NCBI RefSeq assembly: GCF_027912535.1
Contig: NZ_CP115465.1
Span: 479,001 to 543,000, forward strand
DNA: 64,000 nt
Origin: Brevundimonas sp. NIBR11
GTDB taxonomy: Bacteria > Pseudomonadota > Alphaproteobacteria > Caulobacterales > Caulobacteraceae
Direction: 5' to 3'
Numbering within the stretch: position 1 is the stretch's first letter; each line of letters starts with the position of its first letter. This document shows, piece after piece, positions 17,937 to 26,938 of this stretch. Under the pieces are notes generated by a model. The model did no database searches. It saw only the letters and a program-made list of their open reading frames with translations, and was not told the origin of the DNA. Both the position numbers and the translations under genes were made by a program.

Positions 17937-18523
17937 TTCGAGCCGGCGATGTCAAAGACCCGGCTGTATAACTGGCATAGACCTGCGCCAGATTCGGTCG
18001 CGAGGCGACGAAGTCGGCGCCGGAATTGAGCGAGGGGACGACAAGCTCCGGCGAACCGAAACTCCTCGTCCCCTCGCCAAGTCCGGGTTGGGACTTGGCC
18101 ATTGAGGTTCAGGGCCTTGGCGTCAGCACCTGCGGGCGAACCCGGAGGCGGTCGGCTGTATCCTGGCGGCTCCTGTCCGATGCCGGTCCGTCGAGGATTG
18201 CGTCCCCGCCGTCGTTCATCGATCCCGATCCGGTTCCCTATCCCCGCGCCGAAGCGCAAATGGTCTGGGGCCTTGATCCTGCCCGGTCTTTCCGCCGTCG
18301 CCCGAAAGCGCCTTTGGACCCCTTGGTCAGAGAGCCGGACCGACCCGCTTGAAGTTCCGGCTCTCACCGGATTTCCGCGCCGCCGTGTCCCTCGGCCTGT
18401 TGACGTTCGCTCCGAATGCGTTAGACGGCAAGCGCCTGAAATCGCGGGGGTGTGCAGCATCCGGCGAACGCTGGTGGACAACCCTGTTAACTTCTGTGGA
18501 CGGACGAGATTCGCTGTGGCGGA
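17937..18523. other. Intergenic region with strong inverted repeats; no convincing gene
   Basis: Between the ABC promoter element and the LysR gene, none of the six frames gives a recognisable protein. Two adjacent hairpins are visible. One has perfect 11-bp arms CGAGGGGACGA (18031-18041) and TCGTCCCCTCG (18066-18076) around a 24-nt loop. Immediately next, 8-bp arms CCAAGTCC (18077-18084) and GGACTTGG (18091-18098) enclose a 6-nt loop. This could be a structured RNA or a decayed gene. A 69-residue minus-strand frame (17893-18102) crosses it, with no known family. Confidence 0.5.
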
Positions 18524-19441
18524 TCAGCGATTTGGATTGTCCACAGATTCCCGTTTCTTCGCCGCGTTCAGGTGATCCACGAAGGCCTTGAGACCCGTAG
18601 AGGGCGCGCGCTGCTTTGGATAGTAGAGACACAGGCCCTCGAACGGCGGTGTCCAGTCGGCGAGCACCTGCGTCAGGCGGCCGTCGGCGAGATGCGACGC
18701 GGCGGACCAGGCGGTGACCCAGGCCAGACCGGCGCCGGCGAGCGCGGCCTGCAGAGTCAATTGATCGCCGCCCAGCGTCAGTCGGCCCTGCGGTTCAATA
18801 CGTTGAACCTTGCCGTGGCGTTCGAACTCCCAGCGCATGGGCAGGCCCGACGGGAAACGGGCGCGGATGCAGTCATGCGCGTGGAGATCGGCAGGGGTCT
18901 CAGGCGCGCCGCGCTTCTGGATATAGCAGGGACTTGCGACCACGATCATGGCCTCGTCCTGGCCCAGGGAGACCGCGACCATGTCCTGGGGTACGCACTC
19001 GGCCAGGCGGACGCCGGCGTCGAAACCCTCGGCGACGATGTCGACGATGCGACCCTCGACGACGGCCTCGACGCGCATGTCGGGATAGGCCTCGGTGAAG
19101 GAGACGATCGTCGGCATCAATCGCTCGAACCCGCCTTCGGAGCCATTGAGGCGCAGGCATCCGGTCGGGGTGGCGCGGAAGCGGTTGACCGTCTCGACCG
19201 CCGCCTCGATTTCGGCCAGGGCGGGCGCGACGCGAGCCAGGAAGTCGCGGCCCGCGTCGGTCAGGGAGACGCTGCGGGTCGTGCGGTTGAACAGGCGGAT
19301 GCCTAGACGGCGCTCCAGCCCCGCCACGGCGTGGCTGAGCGCCGAGGGAGAGGTCGAGACCTCCGCGGCCGCCGCGCGGAAATTGCGACGGGCGGCGACG
19401 GCGGCCAAGGCCCTGAGCTCGCTGAGCGTTGGCTCGCTCAT
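18524..19441 (-). CDS. LysR family transcriptional regulator
   Basis: A 305-residue regulator: winged HTH at residues 1-65 (LRALAAVAARRNFRAAAAEV, then SALSHAVAGLERRLGIRLF), linker helix, and a LysR substrate-binding domain at about 90-295 (PTGCLRLNGSEGG onward). It is divergent from an SDR oxidoreductase with a 95-bp gap, the standard arrangement in which the LysR protein controls the neighbour. The inducer is unknown. Confidence 0.92.
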   Translation of the reverse strand: MSEPTLSELRALAAVAARRNFRAAAAEVSTSPSALSHAVAGLERRLGIRLFNRTTRSVSLTDAGRDFLARVAPALAEIEAAVETVNRFRATPTGCLRLNGSEGGFERLMPTIVSFTEAYPDMRVEAVVEGRIVDIVAEGFDAGVRLAECVPQDMVAVSLGQDEAMIVVASPCYIQKRGAPETPADLHAHDCIRARFPSGLPMRWEFERHGKVQRIEPQGRLTLGGDQLTLQAALAGAGLAWVTAWSAASHLADGRLTQVLADWTPPFEGLCLYYPKQRAPSTGLKAFVDHLNAAKKRESVDNPNR

Positions 19442-19536
19442 TGTTCGGATTTTCTCATCGTCTCATGTCGGACTGGGCGGCTTATCTCAGCAATGTGGGC
19501 GCCGATATAGCGCTCTCCAAGACAAGGAGAGTTCAA

Positions 19537-20370
19537 ATGACCAAGACAGTCCTGATCACCGGCTGTTCCTCCGGCTTCGGTCTCGCCGCAGTGGGGCTTT
19601 TCGCCGATGAAGGCTGGAACGTGGTGGCGACTGTCCGCCGCCTGGAAGACGGAGCGCCGTTCGCGGGCCGAGACAATGTGCTGGTCGCCCGGCTGGACGT
19701 GCAGGATCCGGCGACCATCGAGGCCGCGATCCAGGCAGGCATCGACCGCTTCGGTGGGATCGACGCCCTGATCAACAATGCCGGCTTCGGCTTGTTCGGC
19801 GTGTTCGAGGGGACGTCGCCGGAGAAGGTGCGCGAGCAGTTCGACGTGAACGTGTTCGGCCTGATGGAGACGACGCGAGCGATCCTGCCGCATTTCCGGG
19901 CGAACCGGTCGGGGGTGGTGGTCAACATCACATCGGGGGCGGGCGTCTTCGGCCTGCCGATGAGCTCGCTCTACAACGCCTCGAAGTTCGCGGTGGAGGG
20001 ATTCTCGGAAGCGCTCTCCTATGAGCTGGAGCCGCTGGGCGTCCGGGTCAAGCTGGTCGAGCCGGGCGGGGTTCTGGCGACGAAGTTCGGTCAGAGGGTC
20101 GGTGCGGAGGCGGCCCAGACGACGGCCCCGGAAGACTATGCACCCATCATCGCGGCGGGCGAGACCCTGTTCGAGGGCTTGCGCGCCGTCCGCAGAGGCG
20201 CGACGCCGGCCGATGTGGCGCGGGTCATGCTCGAGGCTTGCATGGACCGCACCGACCGCCTTCGCTGGGTGGCGACGGACGATATCAAGCCCCTGGTCGC
20301 CCTGCGTCGGGAGGCGGGCGAGGACGTCTACTGGGCGGAGATGCGAAAGGCCTTCGCCCTGAAGGGCTAG
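19537..20370 (+). CDS. Short-chain dehydrogenase/reductase (SDR)
   Basis: A 277-residue classical SDR with the NAD(P) motif TGCSSGFG (8-15), NNAG (80-83), and catalytic Ser (ITSGAG), Tyr146 and Lys150 in YNASK. ATG 19537 has a good AAGGAGA ribosome site; frame upstream lacks homology. Arg34-Arg35 after the second strand suggests NADPH preference. Substrate not determinable. Probably controlled by the divergent LysR protein. Its stop overlaps the stop of the convergent uup gene. Confidence 0.9.
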   Translation: MTKTVLITGCSSGFGLAAVGLFADEGWNVVATVRRLEDGAPFAGRDNVLVARLDVQDPATIEAAIQAGIDRFGGIDALINNAGFGLFGVFEGTSPEKVREQFDVNVFGLMETTRAILPHFRANRSGVVVNITSGAGVFGLPMSSLYNASKFAVEGFSEALSYELEPLGVRVKLVEPGGVLATKFGQRVGAEAAQTTAPEDYAPIIAAGETLFEGLRAVRRGATPADVARVMLEACMDRTDRLRWVATDDIKPLVALRREAGEDVYWAEMRKAFALKG

Positions 20371-22172
20371 CCGGCGAGGGCCTCGCGCTTCTCCTCCAGT
20401 TCCAGCCATTCCATCTCGGCGGCTTCGAGCTTTTCCTGGGCGGCTTCGAGGGCCTTCATGGTGGAGGCGAAGCCGGAGGGGTCGCGGGAGTAGAAGTTGA
20501 CGTCATCGAGCCGCTTCTGGTGGGCGGCGATGTCTCCAGGCAGGGCGGCGATCAGGGCGTCCAGTTCCTTCAACCGGTGCTGGTCCTTAAAGGACAGCTT
20601 GCCCTTGGCGGCCGGCGGGGGCGGCGACGGCGGAGCGACGACGGCGGGCTTGGACGGGGTGGGCGCAGCCTCTTTCGGTTTCAGGAAGCCGGGGTTCTGG
20701 CCGATGAAGTCGGTCCAGCCGCCGGGGGTCTCGACGATGTCGCCGCGCCCGTTCATGCCGATGGTCGAGGTGGCCAGCCGGTCGACGAAATCGCGGTCGT
20801 GGGAGACCAGGATCAGGGTGCCGTCATACTGCTCCAGCAGCTCTTCGAGCTTGTCGAGCGTGTCCATGTCGAGGTCGTTCGTCGGTTCGTCGAGGACCAG
20901 CATGTTGGCGGGCTTGGCCAGGGCGAGGGCCAACAGCAGGCGGTTGCGCTCCCCGCCCGACAGGGTCGAGATCGGCTGGCGCAGCTGGGCCTCGGTGAAC
21001 AGGAAGTCCTTGGCGTAGGCGGCGACGTGTTTCGAATGGCCGCGCACGATGATGGAGTCGCCGCCGCCGGGCGTCAGGGCGTCCCACAGGGTCATGTCCG
21101 AGCGCAGGCCCTCGCGCGACTGATCGAGGTAGACGGTCTCCAGCGCTGCGCCGAGTTTGACGGTTCCGGTCGTGGGTTCGAGCTCGCCCAGCATCATCTT
21201 GACCAGGGTGGTCTTGCCGGCGCCATTCGGGCCGACGATGGCCAGGCGGTCGCCGCGGAGGATGCGGCTGGTGAAAGGCTTGATCACCATGCGGTCGCCG
21301 AAGGATTTGCTGATCCCCTTCAGGTCGGCGACCAGCTTGCCGGACGTGCCGCCGGAATCGACGCCGAGCTGCATCTCGCGCGGTCGGTCGCGGGCGGCGT
21401 CCGCGCGTTCGGCGCGAAGCGCCTCAAGGGAACGGGCGCGGCCCTCGTTCCGGCTACGACGGGCGGTGATGGAGGAATAGAAGGTCGCGGTCTCGCGCTC
21501 GATGGTCTTGGTCAGCTTCTGGAAGGCGATCGCCTCCTCTTCCATCGTCTTGGCGGCCCATTCGTCGAAGGCGTCGAAGCCCTTGTTCAGGGTGCGGACG
21601 CGGCGACCCTCGAGCCAGTGGCAGGACTGGGTCACGCGGTTCAGGAAAGCGCGGTCGTGGGAGACGATCAGGGCGGCGCATCGGGCGCTGATGATCTCGT
21701 TCTCGAGAAGCTCGATCGCCAGGATGTCCATATGGTTGGTCGGCTCGTCGAGCAGGAGCAGGTCGGGCTCCTCGGCGAAGGCCTTGGCCAGGGCGGCGCG
21801 GCGGATCTCGCCCCCCGAGAGGCCCTGGGTGGACTTGGCGGCGTCCATGCCGAAGGTCTGGAGCCAGGCCTCGGCGGTCCAGTGTTCGGCGCCGTTGGAG
21901 GTGGCGTAGTCCAGCAGGGTGTCGCCAGCGATCAGCGGCTCCTGCGGCACATAGGCGAACTTGACCGCGCCGTTGATGGTGCGGGCGCCGCTGTCGGGCT
22001 CGATCAGGCCCATGACGACCTTCATCAGGGTCGACTTGCCGGCGCCGTTGCGACCGACGAGGCAGGAGCGGGTGCGGGGCTCGATGGCCAGGTCGACGCC
22101 ATCGAACAGCGGGCGCTGGCCGTCCTGGAGGCGGACGTCCTTGAGGGCGACGAGAGGGGGGCGAGGAGCCAT
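20367..22172 (-). CDS. uup: ABC-F family ATPase Uup
   Basis: A 601-residue soluble protein with two ABC cassettes and no membrane domain. Cassette 1: GRNGAGKST, LSGGEIRR, LLLDEPTNHMD. Cassette 2: GPNGAGKTT, LSGGERNR, LVLDEPTNDLD. Between them is the ABC-F linker; the C-terminal ~80 residues form a charged coiled coil typical of Uup. ABC-F proteins act on ribosomes, and Uup also affects transposon excision and branched DNA. ATG 22172 precedes the conserved start MAPRPPLVALKDV; the frame is open further upstream but overlaps the divergent YcgN gene. Confidence 0.93.
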   Translation of the reverse strand: MAPRPPLVALKDVRLQDGQRPLFDGVDLAIEPRTRSCLVGRNGAGKSTLMKVVMGLIEPDSGARTINGAVKFAYVPQEPLIAGDTLLDYATSNGAEHWTAEAWLQTFGMDAAKSTQGLSGGEIRRAALAKAFAEEPDLLLLDEPTNHMDILAIELLENEIISARCAALIVSHDRAFLNRVTQSCHWLEGRRVRTLNKGFDAFDEWAAKTMEEEAIAFQKLTKTIERETATFYSSITARRSRNEGRARSLEALRAERADAARDRPREMQLGVDSGGTSGKLVADLKGISKSFGDRMVIKPFTSRILRGDRLAIVGPNGAGKTTLVKMMLGELEPTTGTVKLGAALETVYLDQSREGLRSDMTLWDALTPGGGDSIIVRGHSKHVAAYAKDFLFTEAQLRQPISTLSGGERNRLLLALALAKPANMLVLDEPTNDLDMDTLDKLEELLEQYDGTLILVSHDRDFVDRLATSTIGMNGRGDIVETPGGWTDFIGQNPGFLKPKEAAPTPSKPAVVAPPSPPPPAAKGKLSFKDQHRLKELDALIAALPGDIAAHQKRLDDVNFYSRDPSGFASTMKALEAAQEKLEAAEMEWLELEEKREALAG

Positions 22173-22208
22173 GGGTGCTTTCGGGCGCGGGGAGGCGTAT
22201 GGGAGGGC

Positions 22209-22715
22209 GTGGATGTAGAGCGTACGACCCCCGAACCCAAGCCCTTCTGGCAGACGAAGCGGCTGGATCAGATGACCCGCGAGGAGTGGGAGAGCCTGTG
22301 CGACGGGTGCGGGCTGTGCTGCCTGATCAGGTTCGAGGACGAGGATACGGGCGAGGTGTTCCCGACGCGGGTCCACTGCAAGCTCTTCGACGGGCAGCTG
22401 TGCGCCTGCACCGACTATGCGAATCGGAAGGAGCATGTGCCGGACTGCATCAAGCTGACGCCCTGGAACATCCAGGCGCTGGCATGGATGCCGAAGTCCT
22501 GCGGTTATCGGCGCATCCACGAAGGGCGGGGCCTGGCGGACTGGCATCCACTGGTGTCCGGCGATCCGGAGACGGTGCATACGGCGGGGGTGTCGATCCG
22601 CGGACAGACGATCTCGGAAGAAGACTTGGCCTTGCCCGAAGATGCGATCGACCACGATGCGTCCGACTGGATCGAGGAGCGGGGCGTAACGCCGGCGAAC
22701 GACCCAGCGCGCTAA
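22209..22715 (+). CDS. YcgN/UPF0260 cysteine-cluster protein
   Basis: A 168-residue protein with CDGCGLCC (residues 28-35 region) and further cysteines that make up the YkgJ/YcgN Zn- or Fe-S-binding cluster. Other family blocks are FWQTKRLDQM, CIKLTPWN, WMPKSCGYR and LADWHPLVSG. The start is GTG 22209, which retains the conserved FWQ N-terminus; the GGAGG is very close to it. Divergent from uup by 36 nt. Biochemical function is unknown. Longer plus-strand frame sequence upstream is antisense to uup and is not real. Confidence 0.88.
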   Translation: MDVERTTPEPKPFWQTKRLDQMTREEWESLCDGCGLCCLIRFEDEDTGEVFPTRVHCKLFDGQLCACTDYANRKEHVPDCIKLTPWNIQALAWMPKSCGYRRIHEGRGLADWHPLVSGDPETVHTAGVSIRGQTISEEDLALPEDAIDHDASDWIEERGVTPANDPAR

Positions 22716-22767
22716 CTAAAACTTTGGACCTCAACGGCATTCTCCGCGTCAGGACGGAGATCCGCAC

Positions 22768-25176
22768 ATGACCGCGTCGAACGCGATTGTGAAAGATACG
22801 GCAGAGGGAGGAGATCAGGCGGCGTTCGACCGGCTGGTCAAACTCGCCTGTACGATCTTCGACACCCCGATCATCATGCTGTCGGTGCTGGACGGAGAGC
22901 GGGCGATTTTTCGCTCCAATGTGCCGATCACAATGGGATGGATGCCGCGCGAGAAAAGCGTCTCGCATGTTGTAGCCGCCCTGGGACAGAACGGCGTGCT
23001 GGTCATCGAAGACGCCACTGCCGTCGCGCCCTTCAACGAACATCCGCTTGTCACGGGGCCAGACGGCATTCGGTTCTATGCCGGGGCGGCGGTCTCGACT
23101 GCGGACGGCCGTGTCGTCGGGGCCTTCTCGGTGCTGGATGTCAAGCCACGTGCGAGACCCAGCGACAGCATGCTCGACAAGCTGACGCTGATGGCCGGGA
23201 TGGCAGGCGACATCCTGGATCAGTCGGCGGCGACGCGGGTCATCGCCGAGCAGCTGGGCGTGCTCAGCATGGCCGAACAGATGTCAGGCGTCGGTCACTG
23301 GCGGCTGGAGCTGGCGACGAACAAGGTCGCCTGGTCGGACGAGGTCTATCGAATCCATGGCGTGCGCCGCGACACGTTCGATCCCGGCTACGACGACGCC
23401 GTGGAATTCTACCATCCTGAGGACCGGGCCGAGGTGCGAGGCTGCATCCAGCGGACCATCGAGACGGGCGCGCCCTACGAGTTCCGGCTGAGGATCATCC
23501 GGGGCGACGGCGAAGCGCGGATCGTGGTGTCGCGCGGCATGGCCGAGACCGACGCCGACGGGCATGTTTCAGCCCTGTACGGCGTGTTCCAGGACGTCAC
23601 GGAGGCGGAGACGGCGCGGCGGCGGATCGTCGACAGCGAGGCGCGCTACCGGATGCTGGCCGACGGGGCCACGGACATCATCATCACCTATGGGGTCGAC
23701 GGGATCGTCACCTACGTCTCGCCTTCGATCGAGGCGTCGAGCGGCAAGACCCCGGGCGAGGTGATCGGGCGGCCGGTCACGGACATGATCCTGCCCGAAG
23801 ACGTGCCTCAACTGGCCGAGAGCTTCCGCGCGCTGGTGAAGCTTCCGATCGGACAGTCATCCCGAGGCGTCCGCTATCGCGGCGTGCACCGCGACGGATC
23901 GGTGCGCTGGTTCGAGACGCGGACCAGCGTGATCCGCAACGCCGAAGGGCAGGCGGTCGGCTTCCACGATGTCGTGCGAGACATCACGGAAACGAAGCGG
24001 CTGGAGGCCGAACTCATTGCGGCGCGCGATGTGGCGGAGGCTGCCGCGCGTGTGAAGTCCGAGTTCCTGGCCAACATGTCCCACGAGCTGAGGACGCCGC
24101 TGACGGCCGTGATCGGCTTCTCGGGCCTGCTGCAGGAGAGCGTCGATCTGCCCGAAACGGAGCGGCGCTATGCCGATCGGATCGCGACGGCGAGCGAAGC
24201 TTTGCTCAGCGTCATCAACGATATTCTGGACTACTCCAAGCTGGAGGCGGAGGCGGTCGGTCTGGACGAAGCGGCGTTCGATCCCGAGGCGATGGCCAAG
24301 GGCGCGGCAGCGATCGTGGAGACCCAGTGCTTGGCCAAGGGCATCGGGCTTGCGGTGGCGGTCTCCGATGATCTGCCCAGGGCCTTGCTCGGAGACGAGG
24401 GGCGGCTGCGTCAGGTGACGCTGAACTTCCTGTCCAATGCCGTGAAATTCACGGTGTCGGGGAACATCCGGATGGAGGTGGGCCGGGTCGGCGACCGGAT
24501 GAGGGTCGCGGTGAGCGACAGCGGCATCGGCGTCGCCCCCGAGAAGATCGACGGTCTGTTCGAGCGGTTCACCCAGGCGGACGCGTCGACGACGCGGGTC
24601 TATGGCGGGACGGGGCTGGGTCTGGCGATCTCTCGGCGGCTGATAGAACTGATGGGCGGAGACATCGGGGCGGCCAGCCGCCCGGGCGAAGGTTCGACCT
24701 TCTGGTTCGAAGTTCCTCTGAGAGAGGCCGAACATGCCGAGGCGGCCGAGGCGGACGACGTGGTCGGGCTGGCGCCGGGAACGCGCATCCTGCTGGCCGA
24801 CGACGCGCCCGCGAACCGGGAGCTGGTGCGGATCGTCCTGGCGGGATGGGGCGTCGAGCTGAGAGCCGTGTGCGAAGGGGCCGAGGCGGTGCAGGCGGCG
24901 GCGACCGAGGACTTCGACCTGATCCTGATGGACGTGCACATGCCGGTGATGGACGGGATGGATGCGACGCGGGCGATCCGTGCGCTGGAAGGGCCGAGGG
25001 CAGGCGTGCCGATCCTGGCCCTGACGGCCAATGTCCAGCCCGAGCAGATCGCGGCCTGCGCGGAGGCGGGGATGGACGGTCATGTCGGCAAGCCGATCCA
25101 GATCGGCGAACTGATCGCTGCCATCGCGGGCGCCCTGAAATCCGTCAAAGACGGGCGGGCTGCAAGGGCCGCATAG
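22768..25176 (+). CDS. Hybrid sensor histidine kinase (GAF-PAS-PAS-HK-REC)
   Basis: An 802-residue cytoplasmic kinase: GAF at about 15-150, two PAS/PAC modules at 175-410 (DVTEAETARRR and DITETKRLEAEL end the PAC parts), HisKA with phospho-His in FLANMSHELRTPL, HATPase with GTGLGLAISRRL, and a receiver with Asp in LILMDVHMPVMDGMD. No transmembrane segment or HPt is present. It stands alone, 52 nt after the YcgN gene, with a hairpin terminator downstream. Signal unknown. Confidence 0.93.
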   Translation: MTASNAIVKDTAEGGDQAAFDRLVKLACTIFDTPIIMLSVLDGERAIFRSNVPITMGWMPREKSVSHVVAALGQNGVLVIEDATAVAPFNEHPLVTGPDGIRFYAGAAVSTADGRVVGAFSVLDVKPRARPSDSMLDKLTLMAGMAGDILDQSAATRVIAEQLGVLSMAEQMSGVGHWRLELATNKVAWSDEVYRIHGVRRDTFDPGYDDAVEFYHPEDRAEVRGCIQRTIETGAPYEFRLRIIRGDGEARIVVSRGMAETDADGHVSALYGVFQDVTEAETARRRIVDSEARYRMLADGATDIIITYGVDGIVTYVSPSIEASSGKTPGEVIGRPVTDMILPEDVPQLAESFRALVKLPIGQSSRGVRYRGVHRDGSVRWFETRTSVIRNAEGQAVGFHDVVRDITETKRLEAELIAARDVAEAAARVKSEFLANMSHELRTPLTAVIGFSGLLQESVDLPETERRYADRIATASEALLSVINDILDYSKLEAEAVGLDEAAFDPEAMAKGAAAIVETQCLAKGIGLAVAVSDDLPRALLGDEGRLRQVTLNFLSNAVKFTVSGNIRMEVGRVGDRMRVAVSDSGIGVAPEKIDGLFERFTQADASTTRVYGGTGLGLAISRRLIELMGGDIGAASRPGEGSTFWFEVPLREAEHAEAAEADDVVGLAPGTRILLADDAPANRELVRIVLAGWGVELRAVCEGAEAVQAAATEDFDLILMDVHMPVMDGMDATRAIRALEGPRAGVPILALTANVQPEQIAACAEAGMDGHVGKPIQIGELIAAIAGALKSVKDGRAARAA

Positions 25177-25182
25177 TTGTCG

Positions 25183-25227
25183 AAGGTTCGGCCAAAGCCA
25201 TCAACGGCTTGCCGAATTCGACCTTTT
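25183..25227 (+). terminator. Probable terminator after the hybrid kinase
   Basis: An imperfect stem pairs AAGGTTCGGC (from 25183) with GCCGAATTCGACCTT (to 25225), with an inner AAGCC/GGCTT helix around ATCAAC, and ends CCTTTT. It separates the kinase from the GTA cluster. Confidence 0.45.
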
Positions 25228-25431
25228 GAATCAATGGTCGGCTTTATTTAGAGCCCTTATCCGCGCCTTGTGACGCTGATCCCATATAGTTTGGGCATGA
25301 GGGGAAATGGGGACGAGACGGGGCCGACCCGGCGGTCGCCGCTCCCGACTCACACCGCGAGAGCCGATGCCGAACCGGGCCGATGAGCCTGGCGTCGGAG
25401 CGATTCGGTCATCCAATCAAAGGAGAGCGAC

Positions 25432-25719
25432 ATGCCCGCCATGCCCGAACGGGACGGCTTCGCCTATCATGCCCGGACGCCGGGAGACCCCGCGCGGCGC
25501 TGTGCGGCGGTGACGCCGGACGATAGCGCCGACCTGACGACCTATGCCAAGGGGCTCTACGTGGGACAGGCGGGGGACGTTCGCCTGATCCCCACCGGCG
25601 GCGGCGACAGCGAGGCGGTGACGTTCAAGGCGCATCCGATCGGTTATCTGCCGGTTCAGGCACGCCGGATTTTGTCGACGGGCACCACGGCCGCCTATCT
25701 GCTGGCCCTGTTCGATTGA
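25432..25719 (+). CDS. Spike base protein, RCAP_rcc01079 family
   Basis: A 95-residue protein with the family pattern CAAVTPDDSADLTTYAKGLY, VGQAGDVRLIP and a final VQARRILSTGTTAAYLLALF. From memory this is the family of R. capsulatus rcc01079, a GTA head-spike component. In Rhodobacter the spike genes lie apart from the main GTA cluster; here the gene heads the cluster. ATG 25432 has AGGAG 6-10 nt upstream. The stop overlaps the next start (TGATG), so the two are coupled. Confidence 0.75.
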   Translation: MPAMPERDGFAYHARTPGDPARRCAAVTPDDSADLTTYAKGLYVGQAGDVRLIPTGGGDSEAVTFKAHPIGYLPVQARRILSTGTTAAYLLALFD

Positions 25720-26525
25720 TGCCCGTCCTGAGCCATGTGAGCCTTGCGCCGCCGGGGCTGATCGCATCGGTTCCGTGGACCCCGGCGGTGCTCGGCGGCT
25801 CGGTGGTCGGTTGGTGGGACGCGCTTGACGCCGCCACGTTCACGCTGAACGGCGAGAATGTGGCGGCCTGGGCGAATAAGGGGGCGGCCGGTGGCGCAGC
25901 AGTGCAAACCACGGGCGCGAACCAGCCCGCCTACAGCGCGTCTGCACGAAACGGGCGGCCTGGCGTCGTCGCCGGATCCGGCGGCAAGAAGCTGAGCTTC
26001 ACCACCGTCGTCCCGGGCCTGCCCACGGGAAACGCCGCCTCGACGCTGGCGGTGGTGGGCGTGGATACGAGCGGTGGAGGCAATGCCTACCTTTTCGGCT
26101 ATGGAACCGCCGCGACGGGCCAGATGAGAACGCTGGTCACCGCGCCACCCAATGTCGTACTCGCGCATTTCGGAGCGGCGAACGACACGTCTTCGGTTCT
26201 GTCGTGGACCCATCTCGATCGTATCGTGGTCGCGGACGTCGGGGCGGGCGTCAACCCTACGTCGAACTTGGTCGTCGATGGGGGAGGGCCCCAGAGCAAG
26301 ACCATCACGACGTTGAACACGACGACGGCGGGAGGTTTCATCTTCGCCCGTCCCAGCGGTTCGGGCGGCGAATGGCTGGGGGTCGTGCAGGAGATCCTAG
26401 TCTTCAACCGCGTGCTGACGACGACAGAGCGCCGCAAGCTGGAGGGCTATCTGGCGTGGCGCTGGAGCGTGGTCGCCAACCTGCCGTCCGGTCATCCCTA
26501 CAAGTCGAGCGCGCCCTATGTCTGA
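25719..26525 (+). CDS. Probable GTA head-spike/fibre protein, LamG-like
   Basis: A 268-residue protein. The central and C-terminal parts look like a concanavalin/LamG jelly roll (VGWWDALDAATFTLNGENVAAW, then GVVQEILVFNRVLTTTERRKLEGYLAWRW). Such folds bind sugars and occur on phage spikes. Coupled to the spike base gene upstream (TGATG) and overlapping the next ORF by 8 nt, it is probably the receptor- or capsule-binding spike (GhsB-like in role). The assignment of role comes from context, not sequence identity. Confidence 0.65.
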   Translation: MPVLSHVSLAPPGLIASVPWTPAVLGGSVVGWWDALDAATFTLNGENVAAWANKGAAGGAAVQTTGANQPAYSASARNGRPGVVAGSGGKKLSFTTVVPGLPTGNAASTLAVVGVDTSGGGNAYLFGYGTAATGQMRTLVTAPPNVVLAHFGAANDTSSVLSWTHLDRIVVADVGAGVNPTSNLVVDGGGPQSKTITTLNTTTAGGFIFARPSGSGGEWLGVVQEILVFNRVLTTTERRKLEGYLAWRWSVVANLPSGHPYKSSAPYV

Positions 26526-26775
26526 GTGGATTTTCGAGAGCCTCGAGAGAGCACAGGCAGCGGCGGATGCGTGTGCCACCGCGCTGCCGGACGATGTCCT
26601 GCTGATGGGCGGCGCTGCGCCGATGCAGGTCACGGAGTGCTGGGCCGAACCCCTTGCGATCGGAGATGGGCGCTGGATGTTCCTGGCGATGCCGGGCCAG
26701 GCCACGCCAGCCGACGCGATCGAGGTCGCGGACGATTTGGGGAGAGCCCTTCGATCCTCGGCAAACCCAGATTGA
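26518..26775 (+). CDS. Small hypothetical protein of the spike operon
   Basis: An 85-residue acidic, soluble ORF overlapping the spike gene by 8 nt. Sequence pattern (SEWIFESLERAQAAADACA, GDGRWMFLAMPGQATPADAIE) suggests a small alpha/beta domain; no family recognised. Gene order places it with the two spike genes, so it may be a spike accessory or chaperone. About 160 nt of structured leader separates it from the portal gene. Confidence 0.6.
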   Translation: MSEWIFESLERAQAAADACATALPDDVLLMGGAAPMQVTECWAEPLAIGDGRWMFLAMPGQATPADAIEVADDLGRALRSSANPD

Positions 26776-26938
26776 CGAATTGAGATCGACCTAACCTGTG
26801 ATTGCGTCGGTGTCTGACCCCCCGCGCGGCGCCGCCGGAGGCTCTTCGAGACACCGATCGCTGCCCGCCGTACCCGGCCGCCGGACGGGCGGACGACCCT
26901 TGCCGGCCGACAGGCCGGCGATTTCCCTGGAGTCCGAT
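26776..26938 (+). other. Structured gap before the portal gene
   Basis: This is where terminase would be expected, but no terminase fragment is visible. It contains 9-bp arms TCGGTGTCT (26807-26815) and AGACACCGA (26849-26857), and a tight hairpin GCCGGCC-GACA-GGCCGGC at 26902-26919, 9 nt before the CTGGAG ribosome site of the portal gene. Confidence 0.5.

Noticed and set aside
20238..22208. Very long plus-strand frame (about 650 codons) antisense to uup, running into the YcgN gene
   Set aside because: It is a GC-rich shadow of uup; only the last 168 codons (from 22209) show a real protein family.
26776..26938. Possible terminase remnant before the portal gene
   Set aside because: No Walker or nuclease motif in any frame; the stretch is only 163 nt and consists mostly of hairpins.
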